The notes beneath the pieces are model-generated. The model was not told where the DNA came from, did not search any database, and saw nothing but the letters and a program-made list of their open reading frames with translations. Positions 59,729 through 64,000 of a stretch of DNA of 64,000 nucleotides are shown here, piece by piece. Every line of letters begins with the position of its first letter. The first letter of the stretch is position 1. Both the position numbers and the translations under genes were made by a program. The stretch is from positions 2,001,001 to 2,065,000 of the forward strand of contig NC_133009.1 in NCBI RefSeq assembly GCF_048564905.1, in the 5' to 3' direction. The stretch is from Vicugna pacos (taxonomy: Eukaryota; Chordata; Mammalia; Artiodactyla; Camelidae).

Positions 59729-60885
59729 TTTTTTTTTACATTTTTTATTGAGTTATAGTCATTTTACAATAGTGTGTCAAATTCTAGTGTAGAGCACAGT
59801 TTTTCAGTTATATATGAACATACATATATTCACTGTCAGAATTTTTTTCTCTGTGAACTACCACAAGATCTTGTATATATTTCCCTGTGCTATACAGTAT
59901 AATCTTGTTTATCTATTCTGCATATGCCTGTCAGTATCTACAAATTTCAAACTCCCAATCTGTCCCTTCCCACCCCTCAGCCACTTGGCAACTGCAGGTT
60001 TGTATTCTGTGTCTGTGAGTCTGTTTCTGTTTTGTATTTATGGTCTTTTTTTTTTTTGGATTCCACATATGAGCAATCTCATATGGTATTTTTCTTTCTC
60101 TTTTTGGCTTACTTCACTTAGAGTGACATTCTCTAGGGACATCCATGTTCCTGCAAATGGCATATTGTTTTTTTATGGCCAAATAGTATTGCATTGTATA
60201 AATATACCACCTCCTCTTTATCCAGTCATCTGTTGATGGACATTTAGGCAGTTTCCATGTCTTGGCTATTGTAAATAGTGCAGGTATGAACATTGGGGTG
60301 CAGGTGTCTTTTTGAAATAGGGTTCCTTCTGGACATATGCCCAGGAGTGGGATTATTAGGTCATATAGTAAGTCTATTCCTAGTCTTTTGAGGAATCTCC
60401 AAACTGTTTTGCACAGTGGCTGCACCAACCTGCATTCCCTCCAGCGGTGTAGGAGAGTTCCCTTTTCTCCACAGCCTCTCCAACATTTGTCTTTTGTGAA
60501 CTTTTGAATGATGGCCATTCTGACTTGTGTGAGGTGATATCTCATTGTAGTTTTGATTTGCATTTCTCTGATAATCAGTGATAATGAGCATTTTTTCATG
60601 TGCCTGTTAGCCATTTGTATGTCTTCACTGGACAATTGCTTGTTTAGGTCTTCTGCCCATTTTTGGATTGAGTTTTTTTTTTCTTATTTAGTTGTATGAT
60701 TTGTTTATATATTCTGGCAATTAAGCCCTTGTCAGTTTCATGTTTTGCAAAAATTTTCTCCCGTTCTGTAGGTTGTCTTTTTGTTTTGCTTATGGTTTCC
60801 ATTGCTATGCAAAAGCTTCCAAGTTTAATTAGGTCCCATTTCTTTATTTTTGCTTTTATTTTTATTGGACTTCTAGCAAATTCTT
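59729..60885 (-). mobile_element. L1 3' end, antisense (younger copy)
   Basis: A new 3' end starts with a T run and 'ttttttattgagttatagtc' inside the older L1. The 3' UTR is of the same type as at 47.2 kb and 9.1 kb. The minus strand then reads the ORF2 C-terminus, with 'IKKCSL'-like and '[20 protein letters not shown]' segments at 60114-60635. It is 5'-truncated near 60885. I could not see a clear target-site duplication. Confidence 0.85.
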
Positions 60886-62560
60886 AGTTATCCCTTTCCT
60901 TTTCATCTTGGAGGCTGACCCCAGGGACTGTGTCCAGCTAGGTCGATGGGGGAGCCCCAAGAGCCAAGAGCCGAGCTGATGTGAAAATCAGTGGCTGCAA
61001 CCTGCTGTGATGTTTACAATGAGGAAATGCTCAGGAGGGATGTGACCAGGAGGTGGACGAGTTGTCTTTTTAGTGACGTGTCCTTGTAAAGAATGTTGAT
61101 TTCCCCAAAGCAGAAAGTGTCCTTCATGTCCTTAGAATTGTCCAAATATAAAGAAAATTCAGATACATGCTGTGAAATTTTTATTGTGTCAGGAAAAATC
61201 ACCTCCACACCCTAAAAGAGAAAGACTGAGAACACCTCATGGATTTAAGTGGGTTTGTTCTGACAGGCTTCCACCAGATTCTTACGGACCTGGAAAAACT
61301 GAGTGTCAGGAACAATCCTTGCACTGAAGCAGAATCAATGCCAAATGAACACTCCACCCAAAGAAGAGTCTGTTCTGTGTCTTTGAGCCTACTAAGGAGG
61401 GCGTTTCTAGGTCATCTTTGTTGGGATTTTTTTCCCTCAAAGGGAATGAGGCTGAGTTCTCACAGATTAGTTAGCCTTCTTTCCCTACCACATCTTTGAG
61501 CATTTGGATAAACTAACTTGTCCTTCTCCACCGTTGCTCATGGCCGCTGACAGAACCTGAGTCCATTGGCCCTGATGGATAGACTCTAGGTAGGGGGCAG
61601 CTGCTGACGTCAGCGCTCAGACAGTGCCGTGTGTAACAAGCATGCCCACGGCAGAGGGGGTTTTACCAGTTAGCGACTAGATGGTGTTTGTTTTTGTGCC
61701 TTTGATCTGCGTGTCTCTCCTTTGTGCTGAGACCCACTGCTCTCTCAGACGGCAGCTATGCAAAGACAGTGCATGTTTTCCACCAGCACACATTTTACTG
61801 ACCCCAACTGTGAGAGCTGACAATGACAGTGTTACTGATTTCAGAGGCTGCTTTCTAGAGAGGTTTTATTTGCACAAGATTGAAACTTGGTGTCTAGATA
61901 AAGTACAAATTACATTGTGCATTTATTCCCTCCTATAATACTTATGAATCTAGTTTTTACAAAACTGTGTTTGGCTTTTGTTTTGGTGACTGTACATTCC
62001 AGAAATACAAATTAATTTTCTTGGTGCTGTTAATGGACATAGGTGCAGTACTGTGAAATATGCATGTAAATTATTTGTACTGATTATTTTGAGTTCTCTT
62101 TTCGTGTAACTTCATTTTTTGAGTAATCTTGTATAATATGATTAAAACTGTGTTATACAAATCCTTATTTATTTCAGAAGTCTGACATTACATGCTCTGG
62201 TTCAGAACCAAAGTGAATATTGAAGAATACCTCCATGGTTTTTAGATAGTTGGGCTGAAATATATCATTAATTTTTGTTGGAATAGTAATTTTGACATTA
62301 TTCTAAGAGCTGGTCTGCTTACTCACTCATGTCCAGTCTATAAATGTAGAAATACATCTCTGTACATCTCTCTGTATTTTAACATATCTTCATTGCTCTT
62401 TCCCCATACATGTTGGGTGTATTTTTGGAGACATTTCATAGGGGTTTGTCCAGGTACTTCATGAACATACAATAGAAGATGGAGGCGTCCCATGCCCTGT
62501 AGGTTTGTGTTTGCTTATTTTCAATTTCAAGTTGGCTTCTACATTCATAAGTTAAGTTTT
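60886..62560. other. Mostly unique-looking region, possible 3' UTR-like DNA
   Basis: No coding frame recognised. The stretch 61900-62165 has the look of a mammalian 3' UTR end, with U-rich runs and an ATTAAA at 62141-62146, but no gene body is visible upstream. A perfect CRE lies at 61605. Confidence 0.35.
61605..61612. promoter_or_regulatory. Palindromic CRE site TGACGTCA
   Basis: A perfect cAMP response element consensus in CpG-bearing sequence ('gctgctgacgtcagcgctca'). No promoter or transcript is seen nearby, so function is only a possibility. Confidence 0.3.
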
Positions 62561-64000
62561 GCTAACTATTTTAAAAATATTTGCAATGTGCCTGTCAGCA
62601 AAGTCAAATCTCTAATATTTTGGGTATCAGGTATTTGACGCATGTGTGCAGCAGTGAAACTATTACCAAATGAAGGCAGTAAACATGCCCACACTCCCAA
62701 GAGCTCCTTTGAACTCAAGTGTCCCTTCTCGCCTCTCTGTGGAGCTATTTGAGGATGTGGTTGAGGGTTTCTAAAGATGATTCTCTGTGACATATACACT
62801 GTGAATGTCTTTGAGGTTCCTCATTATATCCAATATCTTTTCAGATCCTTCACACTTTCGTTCTCCTTTTCCACCCTGGGTCTGATGTTTATGAACTTCT
62901 GTGGAAGCTTATTCTTCTTGCTGCCTCCTGGGGAGTTTCTAGTTTCCTCTTATTCGTCTGGAGGACCGTCTTTGCTGTGAGTATTACTAAAGTACCTGAC
63001 ACTGTCTTTTTAATCACACCTAATAGGAATTTTTATAGTCACTGGACATTTTATTTGCCTGCCTGGGCCAGAATCCAGGAGTCTTTTCTTTGTTTCCTTT
63101 TAGATTACTAACTTGAACACAAATTAGTTTTGAAATGGAAATTTGTTGCAAAATCTTTATAGTAAGAACTCATTGAGCAAGACAACAGTATATTCTCAAT
63201 GAGATAATGGCAATTTATAAACTCTTCTCTTCAATAACAAAACAGGAAGGTTAAGTATTTGGTGAGCCCATCTATCTCTCCACCTGCCCCTGCCTGTGTG
63301 TTGGGTGACGGGACAGGGAAGCTCAGTGTTCCCGAGCAAGTGTGAAGTTAAGGGAACATCTGTGGTTTTCTGTTTGCCCTCCGTGGATGCATTCTTCTAT
63401 TGCCACATTATTGCCACTGGAGCTTCGACACTGTGATGATATTCCAATATCTTGGCAAGGTTAGGGGCTGGCCTTAGTCTCTGATCATCACTTAAAGTTT
63501 TGAATGAAGAAATAATGTGTTAAGGGTCAGGGTAATGTGTCTTTACATGGTATTAAAGTGGAGTCCTGCCTGGGTTTTACTGAACTGTTACTCAGATGAT
63601 GACTTGTCTCTGAGTCAAGAAGCACGTTCGCTTCTTGAAAATGGTCGCTGTCTGTCCTGCTGCTACGTGTGCTTTTACTACAGCCATTGCTCACTTTCGT
63701 TCTCGTCTGATGTCTCATTTGATGTCCATTTGTTTTTAGTGGTCTTGAAAAATCTTACGACATATGTTACAATTGCTTATCAATTCAACAGTCAACTCTA
63801 TAAGATTTCAGAAAACCTTTCATTGAATGAAAGGGGTGCATTTTAATCTTAGTATAAAGATTTTGCCTTTATTTTTCTTTTAGTTTTCTCCTCTCTGTCT
63901 CTCTCTCTCTTTTGAAGGTTACACAACAATCCAGGTTCTGGACTTAAGTGTGGATGTTTGGTCTGACCAAAAAAAAAAAATTAGATAAATGATGCATTAC
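62561..64000. other. Terminal intergenic stretch
   Basis: The tract 62630-62720 ('tgaaactattaccaaatgaa') resembles a very old L1-type repeat. A (TC)n run lies at about 63890-63910 and an A run near 63969. Open frames of up to 109 codons show no family. No gene recognised. Confidence 0.4.

Overview
The window is a mammalian genomic segment, most likely from a camelid (camel, llama or alpaca). The clearest sign is three copies of a tRNA-Ala-derived SINE of the Vic-1 type, which I know only from camelids: a B-box-like 'gggttcaat' head and a short A-rich tail. L1 elements, old L2 and MIR elements, introns with GT/AG ends and olfactory receptor genes agree with this. There are no bacterial operons, CRISPR arrays or phage genes. 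The species is inferred, not proven.

Layout. 0-2 kb: the two coding exons of C18orf32 (76 aa), with its 3' UTR and poly(A) signal. 2-12 kb: AT-rich intergenic DNA with a SINE (11-bp target-site duplication) and a 5'-truncated L1 (12-bp target-site duplication). 12.1-13.1 kb: one intact class II olfactory receptor of family 4 (OR4C-like). 18.2-21.9 kb: a broken family 4 receptor on the minus strand, enclosed by a perfect 67-bp inverted repeat. 22.4-37.9 kb: a GC-rich block with no gene I recognise. Its many open frames are composition-driven, and the pieces I can name are old L2 and MIR copies. 38-39.6 kb: opposed L1 fragments around a short CpG-dense stretch. 45.4-46.8 kb: three exon-like blocks of a collagen XII (COL12A1) fibronectin III region, still with introns, forming an unprocessed pseudogene fragment. 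47.2-53.2 kb: a mosaic of L1 pieces in both orientations. 53.2-55.2 kb: an old nuclear copy of mitochondrial DNA (NUMT) on the minus strand, carrying COX3, tRNA-Gly, ND3, tRNA-Arg, ND4L and ND4 in mitochondrial order. 56-58.6 kb: a second GC-rich stretch with a small inverted repeat, a (CCCCT)n tract and one weak candidate first exon. 59.2-60.9 kb: two adjoining antisense L1 copies. 61-64 kb: unassigned, mostly single-copy-looking DNA.

The genes do not form a pathway. C18orf32 encodes a small membrane-associated protein and the receptor is an odorant-sensing GPCR. What stands out is structural: the inverted repeat around the receptor pseudogene, the NUMT, the collagen XII fragment, and C18orf32 lying beside olfactory receptors instead of the DYM locus expected from human. 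I found no new enzymatic or defence system. The best leads are these records of rearrangement.
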